Of a DNA stretch of 64,000 nt, positions 41,552 through 50,779 are shown piece after piece (positions within the stretch are counted from its first letter, which is position 1; the number at the start of each line of letters is the position of its first letter). This DNA is from Palsa-504 sp963800415 (GTDB lineage Bacteria > Actinomycetota > Actinomycetes > Streptosporangiales > Streptosporangiaceae), in NCBI GenBank assembly GCA_963800415.1, contig CAWDBS010000061.1, positions 1 to 64,000 on the forward strand. The letters are read 5' to 3'. Both the position numbers and the translations under genes were made by a program. The notes beneath the pieces were generated by a model, which made no database searches, was not told where the DNA came from, and was given only the letters and a program-made list of their open reading frames with translations.

Positions 41552-44041
41552 GCACGGCACTGCGCGAACGCCCGGCCTCGGCGGGAACACTCAAACGGGG
41601 GCGTTCCCGCCCGCCGGGCCGTGATCCGCTGGTCGTGGCGGATGTTCCGCCGCGAGTGGCGCCAGCAGATGCTGGTCCTGGCCCTCATCGTGGTGGCGCT
41701 GGCCGCCACCGTCGTCGGGGCGGCGGTGGCCACCAACACGCCACCCCCGGCCGGCGCGGGCTTCGGCACCGCGCAGGACATGGCCACGCTCCCCGGCGGC
41801 CCGCACCTGGCCAGCCAGATCGCCGTGCTGCAGCAGCACGTCGGCCGCGTCGACGTCATCGAGAACCAGACCGTCGCCATCCCCGGCTCGATCAACACCT
41901 ACGACCTGCGCGCCCAGGATCCGCACGGCGCGTTCGGCGTTTCATGCTCTCGCTGGTCAGCGGGCACTACCCGGCCGGGCCGGGGCAGGTGGCCGTGACC
42001 CAGGGCGTGGCCACCACCTTCAACCTCAGGATCGGCGATCTGTGGCACCAGGGCGGACAGGTCCGCCAGGTCACCGGCATCGTGCAGAACCCGCAGAGCC
42101 TGCTTGACGAGTTCGCCCTCGTCGCGCCGGGTCAGGTCAGCACGCCAAGCCAGGTCACCGTCCTGTTCACCGCGCCGCGCGGCACGAACCCCGCCTCAAT
42201 CGGCTCCGTCAGCCAGTACGTGGTGACCCGGCATGATGCGGTGGCCAGCAACCCGCTCAACCCCGAGACGATCGTGCTCGCGCTGGTCTACGGTCGGCAT
42301 GCTGCTCATCGCCTTGGTCGCGGTGGGGGGCTTCACGGTGCTGGCGCAGCGCCGGCTGCGCTCGCTCGGCATGCTCGGCGCCCTGGGCGCCACCGACAGG
42401 AACATCCGTCTCGTGGTCCGGGTCAACGGCGTCCTGGTGGGTGTCGTCGGCGCGCTGGCCGGGGCGGTCCTGGGCCTGGCCGTCTGGCTGGCCTACCGGC
42501 CGCGGCTGGAATCCAGTGCCCACCACCTGATCGGGGTGTTCCAGCTGCCGTGGATCGTGATCGGACCGGCGATGGCGCTGGCCGTGGTGGCCACCTACTT
42601 CGCCGCCTCGCGCCCGGCCCGCTCGATCACCAGGATTCCCATCGTCGCCGCCCTGTCCGGGCGGCCCGCTCCGCCGAAGCAGGTGCACCGCTCGGCGCTG
42701 CCCGGCGTCGTCCTCTTCGTCATCGCCGCGGCCTTGCTGTCGTACTCCGGCAAGAGCGCCAACGGGGGCGGAGCGCCGGAACTCGTTCTCGGCATCGTCC
42801 TGCTCATCGTCGCGATCATCCTGCTGGCGCCCTTCTGCCTGGTGATCCTGGCCTGTGTCGGGCGGCGGGCCCCGATCGCGGCGCGCCTGGCCCTGCGCGA
42901 CCTGGCCCGCTACCGGGCCCGGTCGGGCTCGGCCCTGTCGGCCATCAGCCTCGGCGTCTTCATCGCCGCCCTGGTCTGCATCCTGACCGCGCAGCGGTAC
43001 GGGAACGTCCTGGACTACGCCGGGCCGAACCTGGCCTCGAACCAGATCATCGTGTACACGCCGAACGGCGGCCCGGGCGGCGGGCCCGGGCAACGGACCG
43101 GGCGGGTCCAGCCCATCCGGCACCGCCAGCACCCCGCAGGCCCAGGCGGCGGTCGCCCAGAACATCGCCAAGGCCCTCGGCTCGAACACCGTCATCGAAC
43201 TCGACCAGGCAGGCGCCCATCTCGACCACCCCGGGGCCGGGCGATCCTGGTCAGGCCCGGTCTACGTGGCCACGCCCCAGCTGCTGCAGGCCTTCGGGAT
43301 CAAGGCGTCCGACGTCAACCCCGACGCCGACATCCTGACCATGCGGCCCGGGCTGTCCGGCATCTCCCAGATGCAGCTCGTCGACGACGGCTCAGACACA
43401 GGGCGCACGCGCCCGGGCCAGTGCCTGGCCAACCCGGTCATCCAGGAGGTCGGCGCGCTGCCGTCCGGCACGTCGGCGCCCAACACGGTGATCACCGAGC
43501 ACGCCATCCATCAGCTCGGCCTGCACACCAGCGTCTCCGGCTGGCTGATCCAGGCCCCGCACCCGCCGACCGCGGCGCAGATCACCGACGCCAGGCTCAC
43601 CGCCTCCGCGGCCGGCATGACCATCGAAACGAAGTCGAGCACGCCCTCGTCGGCGGAGATCCTCAACTATGCCACCGCGTTCGGCATCGCCCTGGCGCTG
43701 GGCATCCTGGCCATGTCCATCGGCCTGATCCGCAGCGAGACGGCCGGGGACCTGCGCACCCTGGCCGCCACCGGGGCGAGCAGCTTCACCCGCCGGGAGC
43801 TGACCGCCGCGACCGCCTTCGCGCTGGCCCTGGGCGGCGCCGTGCTCGGCACGGTGGCGGCCTACGTCGCCGCCATCGGCTACGCCTGGGACAACCCCCT
43901 GGATGGCCTGTCCGAACTGTCCAGCGTGCCCGTCCGGCAACTGCTGTTCATCCTGGTCGGCATGCCGGTGATCGCGGCGGTCGTCGGCTGGCTGATGGCC
44001 GGGCGCGAGCCGTCCGCCATCTCCAGGCAGCCGCTGGAGTA
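41548..44041 (+). CDS. FtsX/MacB-type ABC permease, with several frameshifts
   Basis: The protein is readable only in pieces: an N-terminal helix (MFRREWRQQMLVLALIVVALAATVV), an extracytoplasmic domain (FMLSLVSGHYPAGPGQVAVTQGVA), a helix block starting MLLIALVAVGGFTVLAQRRLRSLGMLGALGA, a second domain, and a final FtsX block with MSIGLIRSETAGDLRTLAATGAS. Frame changes fall near 41620, 41940, 42295 and 43110. All pieces keep good family character, which suggests base errors rather than decay. ATG 41548 overlaps the ATPase stop. About 830 residues when joined, normal for a two-block permease. Confidence 0.8.
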
Positions 44042-44047
44042 GAGGGC

Positions 44048-44068
44048 ACGCAGCACGGGCCGTTCGGC
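44048..44068 (-). repeat. Short repeated element, copy C (opposite strand)
   Basis: Read on the minus strand it contains GCCGAACGGCCCGTGCTGC. It matches 46782-46802 with one mismatch in 21 bases. The pair lies in opposite orientation around the mreB-like and sedolisin genes. Confidence 0.5.
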
Positions 44069-44093
44069 CTGAACCCTCCCCGCGGAGCGGGGC

Positions 44094-45101
44094 CTACTGA
44101 CGTAGGCCGGGACCGGACTGCGGGCCCATGTCCTTGCGCTCCAGGATCTCGGCCGCGCCGCGGATCACGCACCGCAGCGGGTCCTCGACCAGGACCGTGC
44201 CGATGCCGGCCGCGGTCTCGATCCGGCTGGCCAGGCCGGGCAGCAGCGCGCCGCCGCCGGCCAGCCGGACCTTGCCCCGGACCACGTCCTCGGCCAGCCC
44301 GGCCGGGATATCCGACAGCATCTCGTGCACCGTGCCCGCGATCGCCGCGACGATCGGCTCGAGCGCGGCCGCCACCAGTCCGCCCGGCACGTACTCGGAC
44401 CGCGGCGTCCGCTGCGCGACGTCCAGGCCGACCGCCTCGGCGAAGCCCTCGGCCCCGCCGGTGACGCCGAGGGTCATCTTCAGGTGCCGGGCCGCGCGCT
44501 GGCTGATGATCAGGCCGAGCTCGGTCCGCAGCGCGTGCACGATCGCCTCGTCCATGGCGTTGCCGGCCTTGCGCAGCGACTGGGACCTGACCACCCGCCA
44601 GCCGGCCACCGCCGCGACCTCGGTGGTGCCGCCGCCGATGTCGACCACGAAGCCGCCGGCCCCGCCGGTCAGGTCGAACCCGGCCCCGGCCGCGGCGGCC
44701 ACCGGCTCGTCGATCAGCCGCACGTTGTACCTGGGCCGCCGGACGCTCAGCGCGGCGACGATCGACCGGCGCTCGACCGGCGTGGCCCCGCTCGGCACGC
44801 ACACCAGCGCGTCGCGCCGCACAAGTGAGAAGCGGCGCGTCCGGCGCAGGAACGCGTGCAGCATGGCCGCGGTCGCGTCCAGGTCCGCGATGACCCCGTC
44901 CCGCAGCGGGTGGATCACCTGGATGTCCTGCGGCTCCTTGTCGGCCAGCGCGTCCGCCGCCTCGCCCACCGCGGCGACCTTGCCGACGGCCGTGTCGATG
45001 GCGATCGCGGTCGGCTCCTCGAGCACGATGCCGCGGCCAGCGACCCAGACGAGCGTGTTCACGGTGCCGAGATCGATCGCCACGCTACCCCGGAAGCGCA
45101 T
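44094..45101 (-). CDS. MreB/Mbl-like actin-family protein
   Basis: 335 residues of the bacterial actin fold: phosphate-1 motif SVAIDLGTVNTLVWV, connect-1 region, phosphate-2 motif GGFVVDIGGGTTEVA, adenosine motif KVRLAGGGALLPGLA. This matches MreB/Mbl proteins, which organise wall synthesis; in filamentous actinomycetes they act in sporulation. No mreC, mreD or pbp genes adjoin it, so a second, specialised Mbl-type copy is likely. ATG 45101 has GAGGGGAG upstream. Divergent from the sedolisin gene. Confidence 0.87.
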   Translation of the reverse strand: MRFRGSVAIDLGTVNTLVWVAGRGIVLEEPTAIAIDTAVGKVAAVGEAADALADKEPQDIQVIHPLRDGVIADLDATAAMLHAFLRRTRRFSLVRRDALVCVPSGATPVERRSIVAALSVRRPRYNVRLIDEPVAAAAGAGFDLTGGAGGFVVDIGGGTTEVAAVAGWRVVRSQSLRKAGNAMDEAIVHALRTELGLIISQRAARHLKMTLGVTGGAEGFAEAVGLDVAQRTPRSEYVPGGLVAAALEPIVAAIAGTVHEMLSDIPAGLAEDVVRGKVRLAGGGALLPGLASRIETAAGIGTVLVEDPLRCVIRGAAEILERKDMGPQSGPGLRQ

Positions 45102-45295
45102 ATTGCTCCCCTCTGTCCAACGTGGCGCCCTCAAATCCCAGCACGCCACTGCAGGCTCGCCCCGCCACGCGACGTTCGCTAAGCGTACAGCCGGCATTCT
45201 GCGCGAGCGAGCTGATGGATCCTGACGTTGGATTGTAATTATTTGATCCGATTATGGGTGTTATGTTCATCGGGGCCGGTGGAGGGAGACGTTTC

Positions 45296-46754
45296 ATGCG
45301 GGTAGAGGGGTGGCGGTCGCGGTCGGCTTGCTTCGGGCTCACCGCCGCCGTGACAGCCGCCGCGCCCGGCGGATTCCTGGGTCGGTTGCCGCGCGCCCCG
45401 CGGCTGCGGGTCCTGCCAGGTCTTCGGTTTCCGCGTCGTCGGTTGCCGCCCTGGCCGACGTCGCCGTCCGGCCGGGCGTGCAGCATGTCGGCCGCGCGCA
45501 GGCCAGTCCGCCGACCACCGCTGACTGTGAGAAAGAATACAAGGTCGCATGCTACGAGCCGGCCCAAATCCAGCAGGCTTATCACCTGCCCGCGCTGTAC
45601 GCCAAGGGAGTGACCGGCAAGGGGACCACGATCGTCATCGTCGACTCGTTCGGCTCGCCGACGATCAGGAACGACCTGCGCGTGTTCGACAAGACCTTCG
45701 GCCTGCCCGCCCCGCCGTCGTTCACGATCATCCGGCCCGCGGGCAACGTGGCCGCGTACGACCCGAACAACTCCGACATGGTCGGCTGGGCCGGCGAGAC
45801 CACGCTGGACGTGGAATACGCCCACACGATCGCGCCCGGCGCCCGCCTCCTGCTGGTCGAGACCCCGGTGTCTGAGACCGAGGGCGTGCACGGCTTCCCG
45901 CAGATCGTCACGGCCGAGGAGTACGTGCTGAGGCACCATCTCGGCGACGTGATCAGCCAGAGCTTCAGCGCCACCGAACAGACCTTCCCGAGCGGCGCCT
46001 CGGTCCAGGCGCTGCGCCGCGTTTACCAGCTCGCCGCCCAGGACGGCGTCACCGTGCTGGCCGCCTCGGGCGACTCCGGCGCCGCCGACGTCAAGCTCGA
46101 CGAGAGCACCTACTACCTGTTCCCGGTGACCTCGTGGCCGGACAGCGACCCCCTGGTGACCGGGGTCGGCGGCACCCAGCTGCACTTCAGCGCCAAGGGC
46201 CAGCCCGCCGCGCCGACCGTGTGGAACGACACCTACAACCAGGCCGCGAACGAGTTCGCCGACGGCAACGCCGGCCCGAACCCGCTGGCCGGCGGCGGCG
46301 GCCCGTCGGTCCTGTTCGGCCGGCCTGGGTACCAGAACGGCGTGCGGAACGTCGTCGGCGGCCACCGCGGCGTGCCCGACATCTCGATGAGCGCGGCCTG
46401 CAACGGGTCGGTGGACACGTACGGCACTTATCGCGGCGCGCCGGCGGCTGGTCCCCGGCGTGCGGCACCAGCGAGGCCACGCCGTTGTTCGCCGGCATCG
46501 TCGCACTGGCCGACCAGGTGGCGGGGCATCGCCTCGGGCTGATCAACCCGGCGCTGTACCGGCTGGCGGCCGAGGGCGCGCCCGGCATCGTGGACGTCAG
46601 GTCGGGCAATAACACGGTGTCGTTCCGCCAGGGCGGGCAGCAGCACACGGTGCGCGGCTTCGCCGCCGTGCGGGGCTACGACCTGGCCTCCGGGGTCGGC
46701 ACGGTCAACGCCGCGCTCTTCGTCAGGGAACTCGCCTTCGCGGCCACGCACTGA
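45296..46754 (+). CDS. Secreted S53 (sedolisin/kumamolisin-like) serine peptidase, frameshifted
   Basis: Acid-active endopeptidase family. The catalytic Glu and Asp are in GETTLDVEYAHTIAPGA, the oxyanion Asp in LAASGDSGAAD, and the Ser in CGTSEATPLFAG. A C-terminal Ca-binding region with GYDLASGVGTVNAALF closes it. The long pro-domain of classic sedolisins is absent; a signal peptide (ACFGLTAAVTAAA) is followed after a short stretch by the catalytic domain. Frame shifts near 45380 and 46440 interrupt an otherwise intact gene. ATG 45296 is preceded by GGAGGGAG. Confidence 0.83.
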
Positions 46755-47131
46755 AGGATCCAAAGATCTGAAAGATCTAATGCCGAACGGTCCGTGCTGC
46801 GTCCCCTGGTTACCGTGTAATCATCTGATGTTTCCGCGCTGCCGAACTACGCGCGGTGCGGGGCAAAACCCGATCTGCCTGCTGAGACTCGCCGGGCCGG
46901 CCCGTCTGGAGGATTCGGCGCGAAGCGCCGCTGTTCGGCGCTCTGTGCGAGATACATTGTCTGCGGGTGGCGCACCATCAACGCCGCGTACTTCGTGCCT
47001 ACGCCCGCTGTGACCTCGGCTTTCCCGGTAAAACCATCCGCACCACTCCGCGCCTGCGGCGGTTAACCCCTACCTGGACGGGAAGTGGGAGCGCACTCCG
47101 GCGAGGTGACACGCAAGGAGGAGAGGAACCG
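46755..47131. other. Intergenic region upstream of the hemerythrin gene
   Basis: No gene seen in 377 bp. It holds a run of 9-bp near-repeats (AAAGATCT twice at 46762-46778), repeat copy B (46769-46802), a CCGTGTAATCAT motif (46813-46824) and a hairpin CGGCGC-GAA-GCGCCG (46916-46930). The hemerythrin promoter must lie here. Confidence 0.5.
46769..46802 (+). repeat. Short repeated element, copy B
   Basis: TGAAAGATCTAAT followed by GCCGAACGGTCCGTGCTGC, closely like copy A at 24711-24743 (same AAAGATC and CCGAACGG order and spacing within one or two bases) and copy C on the other strand at 44048-44068. Confidence 0.45.
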
Positions 47132-47653
47132 ATGGAGGACTTGTTCGATGTCCTGGCCGAAGACCACGAGGAGATAAGACAGGCGCTGGCCGAGCTCGAG
47201 AAGGGTCCGACCGCAGCGACGGGCGCCACCGAGGATCAGCTCATGCTGCGCAAGATCATGACCGAAGAGCTGATCATCGAGGAAGCCAAGCACGAGGAGA
47301 TCGAGCTGACCTGCCTGTGGCAGGCCTTGCGCGATCACGTCCCCGGCGGCGACCAGCTCGCCGACCGGGTCATCTGCGCCGAGCTCGAGATCGTGGCCCT
47401 GCTGGCCGAACTGGACAAGCTGGACGTCAGCCAGCCGCAGTTCGAGAAGCTGCTCAGCGCGTTCACCCAGGCCGCCCTGGAGCATTTCGACTTCGAGGAG
47501 CGGCACGTGTGGCCGCGGCTGCGCTCTGCCTTCAGTTCCGGGGTCCTGACCGCCGAGGCCGCCGGCGAGCTGAGCCGCAAGATCGCCCGGGCCAGGCAGT
47601 CCGCGCCGGTCCTGCCCTTCCCGCGGGCCTCGGCCCCCTCAGTGGCCGGGTGA
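47132..47653 (+). CDS. Hemerythrin (HHE)-domain protein
   Basis: 173 residues, all helical. Iron-ligand candidates are His and Glu in EDHEEIRQAL, EEAKHEEIEL and EHFDFEERHVWP, the standard hemerythrin HHE cation-binding pattern. Such proteins bind O2 or NO through a di-iron site or act in stress responses. ATG 47132 is preceded by AAGGAGGAGAGG, an excellent ribosome binding site. Codon frame upstream is open but without family similarity. Stands alone. Confidence 0.9.
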   Translation: MEDLFDVLAEDHEEIRQALAELEKGPTAATGATEDQLMLRKIMTEELIIEEAKHEEIELTCLWQALRDHVPGGDQLADRVICAELEIVALLAELDKLDVSQPQFEKLLSAFTQAALEHFDFEERHVWPRLRSAFSSGVLTAEAAGELSRKIARARQSAPVLPFPRASAPSVAG

Positions 47654-47827
47654 GGCGCCAGGTTCGACTGAGGGAATGCTCTGCGGAGAGCGTGAATCTG
47701 CAGCCCGTCTTCAGCTATCTATCAGGTTCGTGGTGCTCACTGGAGATTGCGAAACCGGTCCGCGTCAGTGTGCGGCGCGTCCCGGCTGACGAGCGACCCG
47801 ACGCGCAGACCTAGGGCGTGATTTCAG

Positions 47828-49210
47828 ATGCAGGATTACAGCGGCTACGGCGGCTACGGCCAGCCGCCGTCGGGCGACTTCGGGCCCACGGCGCCATTGC
47901 CCCCCATGCCTCCCCCGCCGCCCAGGCGCCGTATCGGCCTGCTGAGTTACCTGGGCGTCGCGCTGGCGGCGGGCGCCCTGGGGGCGGGCACGGTGGTGGC
48001 CGTCTATCACCCCACGGCGAGTTCCTCCGCGGTACCGCAGCCGCGCAGCAGCGTTCCCGCCCCGCTGCCCAGCGCCGCGATACCCACGCCGAGCAGCGGC
48101 GGCTCCGGCACCAGCGGCCTGCAGGGAAGCCTGAACAAGGTCGGGCAGGGCGTGGTGATCATCAACACCACCCTGCAGTACAGCAGCGAGCGCGCCGCGG
48201 GCACCGGCATGGTGATCAACGCCGACGGCCTCGTGCTGACGAACAACCACGTGATCGAGAACGCCACCAAGATCACCGCGACGGTGCCGGCCACCGGTAA
48301 GAACTTCGTGGCCAAGGTCGTCGGCTACGACGTGACCGGTGACATCGCGCTGATCCGGCTGCAGAACCCGTCCGGGCTGCACCCGGTCCCGGTCGGGGAT
48401 TCCAGCAAGGTCAAGACCGGCGACTCGGTGGTGGCCCTGGGTAACGCCGAGGGGCGGAGCGAGATCGTCTCCGCCGCCGGCCGGATCACCGGAGTCAATC
48501 AGAGCATCACCGCCAGCGACCAGGGCGGGACGGTCAAGTCGGAGACGCTGCACGGGATGCTCCAGACGGACGCGGGCATCGTGTCCGGCGACTCGGGCGG
48601 CCCGCTGGTCAACTCGGCCGGGCTGGTCATCGGGATGGACACCGCGGGGAACAACGTGAGCTTCCCCGGCCAGCAGCAGCAGGCGTCCGGCTTCGCCATC
48701 CCGATCAACACGGCCCTCTCCGTCGCCCAGCAGATCGCCATGGGTCACGCCAGCTCCACCATCTCCATCGGTTACCCGCCGTTCATCGGGATCTACGTCG
48801 CGCAGGGCACCAGCAGCGACCCGCAGGCGCAGGCCGCGCAGCAGCAGCAGCAGAACAACGGCTTCGGCGGCTTCGGCGGCGGCAACGGCTTCGGCAACGG
48901 GAACGGGAACGGCGGCAGCCAGAGCTGCTACACCAACGACGCCAACCTGCCCGTCCCGTCCACGATCGCCCCGGTGAGCTCGGGCACCCTGGTCGTCGGC
49001 ACGATCTGCGGCAGCCCGGCCGCGATCGCGGGGGTGACGGCCGGATCGGTCGTCACCGGCGTGAACGGCCAGGCGGTCGGCGCGCCGGGGACCCTGCACA
49101 GCCAGCTGGCGAAGTTCCGGCCCGGTGACACGGTGTCCCTGACCTGGGTCACCCCGTCCGGCCAGCGCAAGAACGGCAGCGTGACCCTCACCGCGGGCCC
49201 GCCGCTGTAA
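47828..49210 (+). CDS. HtrA/DegP-like S1C serine protease with PDZ domain
   Basis: 460 residues: Tyr/Gly/Pro-rich cytoplasmic tail, one membrane helix (about 38-58), Ser/Pro linker, trypsin-like domain and a C-terminal PDZ domain. The triad is His (LTNNHVIENA), Asp (DVTGDIALIRL) and Ser (GIVSGDSGGPLV). A Gln/Asn/Gly-rich insert (QQQQQNNGFGGFGGG) separates protease and PDZ domain. The membrane-anchored layout matches actinobacterial HtrA proteins that act on misfolded envelope proteins. ATG 47828 follows the preceding gene by 174 bp. Confidence 0.93.
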   Translation: MQDYSGYGGYGQPPSGDFGPTAPLPPMPPPPPRRRIGLLSYLGVALAAGALGAGTVVAVYHPTASSSAVPQPRSSVPAPLPSAAIPTPSSGGSGTSGLQGSLNKVGQGVVIINTTLQYSSERAAGTGMVINADGLVLTNNHVIENATKITATVPATGKNFVAKVVGYDVTGDIALIRLQNPSGLHPVPVGDSSKVKTGDSVVALGNAEGRSEIVSAAGRITGVNQSITASDQGGTVKSETLHGMLQTDAGIVSGDSGGPLVNSAGLVIGMDTAGNNVSFPGQQQQASGFAIPINTALSVAQQIAMGHASSTISIGYPPFIGIYVAQGTSSDPQAQAAQQQQQNNGFGGFGGGNGFGNGNGNGGSQSCYTNDANLPVPSTIAPVSSGTLVVGTICGSPAAIAGVTAGSVVTGVNGQAVGAPGTLHSQLAKFRPGDTVSLTWVTPSGQRKNGSVTLTAGPPL

Positions 49211-49299
49211 GGGATCACGGGCCCAGCCCGAGTGCTCCAGGACCGGAAAGCCCTCCGCAGGGGTTCAAAAGGCGGCCTGCGGTCGTCACACTAGATCAT

Positions 49300-50700
49300 G
49301 TGTACGACTTCGACGTGCTGGTGATCGGCTCGGGGCCGGGCGGCCAGAAGGCCGCCATCGCCGCGGCGAAGCTCGAGCGACGGGTGGGCATCATCGAGCG
49401 CAAGGACATGATCGGCGGTGTGTGCCTGAACACCGGGACGATCCCGTCCAAGACCTTGCGCGAGGCGATCCTCTACCTGACCGGCCTGGACCAGCGGGAG
49501 ATGTACGGGCAGAGCTACCGGGTCAAGGACGAGATCACCATCGCCGACCTGGCCGCCCGGACCAGCCATGTGGTCGGCCGCGAGATGGACGTGGTGCGCA
49601 GCCAGCTGTCCCGTAACCGGGTCACGACCATGACCGGAACGGGCAGCTTCCTCGACCCGCACACCGTGGAAGTGGACGGCAGCGAGGGCCGGGTCCGCCG
49701 GGCCACCGCGGACAAGATCGTGATCGCCACCGGCACCAGGCCCGCCCGCCCGGCCAGCGTCGAGTTCGACGAGCGCACCGTCATCGATTCCGACGGGATC
49801 GTCCACCTGCAGAAGGTCCCGCGCTCGATGGTGGTGGCGGGCGCCGGCGTGATCGGGATCGAATACGCGTCCATGTTCGCGGCCCTCGGCACCAAGGTCA
49901 CCGTCGTGGAGCAGCGCGAGCGGATGCTCGAGTTCTGCGACGTCGAGGTGGTCGAGGCGCTCAAGTACCACCTGCGCGATCTCGCGGTCACCTTCCGGTT
50001 CGGGGAGACGGTGTCCTCGGTCGAGGCGCGACCGGAGGGCGCCATCGCGACGCTGCTGAGCGGGAAGAAGATCCCCGCCGACACCGTCATGTACTCGGCC
50101 GGACGGCAGGGGGCCAGCGAAGATCTCAACCTCGGCGCGGCCGGCCTGACCGCCGACAAGCGCGGCCGGATCGTGGTGGACGAGTTCTTCAGGACCGTGG
50201 TACCGCACATCTACGCGGTCGGCGACGTGATCGGCTTTCCTGCCCTGGCGGCCACGTCGATGGAACAGGGCCGGCTCGCGGCGCTGCACGCCTGCGGGGA
50301 GCCGTTGCACGCGCTCGGGCAGATTCAGCCGATCGGCATCTACAGCATTCCCGAGATCAGCTACGTCGGGCGGACGGAGGAAGAGCTCACCCGGGACAGC
50401 GTGCCCTTCGAGGTGGGCGTCTCCCGCTATCGGGAGCTGGCCCGCGGGCAGATCGTCGGCGATTCCTACGGCGTACTGAAGCTCCTGGTCTCGCTGGAGC
50501 ACCACAGGCTGCTCGGCGTCCACATCTTCGGTACCGGCGCCACCGAGCTGATCCACATCGGCCAGGCGGTGATGGGCTGCGGCGGCACGGTCGACTACCT
50601 CGTCGACGCCGTCTTCAACTACCCGACCCTGTCCGAGGCCTACAAGGTCGCCGCCCTGGACGCGATGAACAAGATGCGCCAGATCGCCCGCTTCGCCTGA
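49300..50700 (+). CDS. sthA: Soluble pyridine nucleotide transhydrogenase (Si-specific)
   Basis: 466-residue flavoprotein disulfide reductase relative. The FAD motif is VIGSGPGGQKAAIAAAKLE. The redox-disulfide position reads CLNTGTIPSKTLREAI: one Cys is replaced by Thr, the hallmark of SthA versus lipoamide dehydrogenase. A second Rossmann motif is VVAGAGVIGIEYAS and the FAD-end motif HIYAVGDVIGFP. It moves reducing equivalents between NADPH and NADH in the cytosol. GTG start 49300. Confidence 0.93.
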   Translation: MYDFDVLVIGSGPGGQKAAIAAAKLERRVGIIERKDMIGGVCLNTGTIPSKTLREAILYLTGLDQREMYGQSYRVKDEITIADLAARTSHVVGREMDVVRSQLSRNRVTTMTGTGSFLDPHTVEVDGSEGRVRRATADKIVIATGTRPARPASVEFDERTVIDSDGIVHLQKVPRSMVVAGAGVIGIEYASMFAALGTKVTVVEQRERMLEFCDVEVVEALKYHLRDLAVTFRFGETVSSVEARPEGAIATLLSGKKIPADTVMYSAGRQGASEDLNLGAAGLTADKRGRIVVDEFFRTVVPHIYAVGDVIGFPALAATSMEQGRLAALHACGEPLHALGQIQPIGIYSIPEISYVGRTEEELTRDSVPFEVGVSRYRELARGQIVGDSYGVLKLLVSLEHHRLLGVHIFGTGATELIHIGQAVMGCGGTVDYLVDAVFNYPTLSEAYKVAALDAMNKMRQIARFA

Positions 50701-50779
50701 CCCGCTGCGCGACATCCGCGAAACAAACGAAAAACATGGCTGTGATGCACGGTAAACGTGTGCAGCGTACGCTTCGGTT

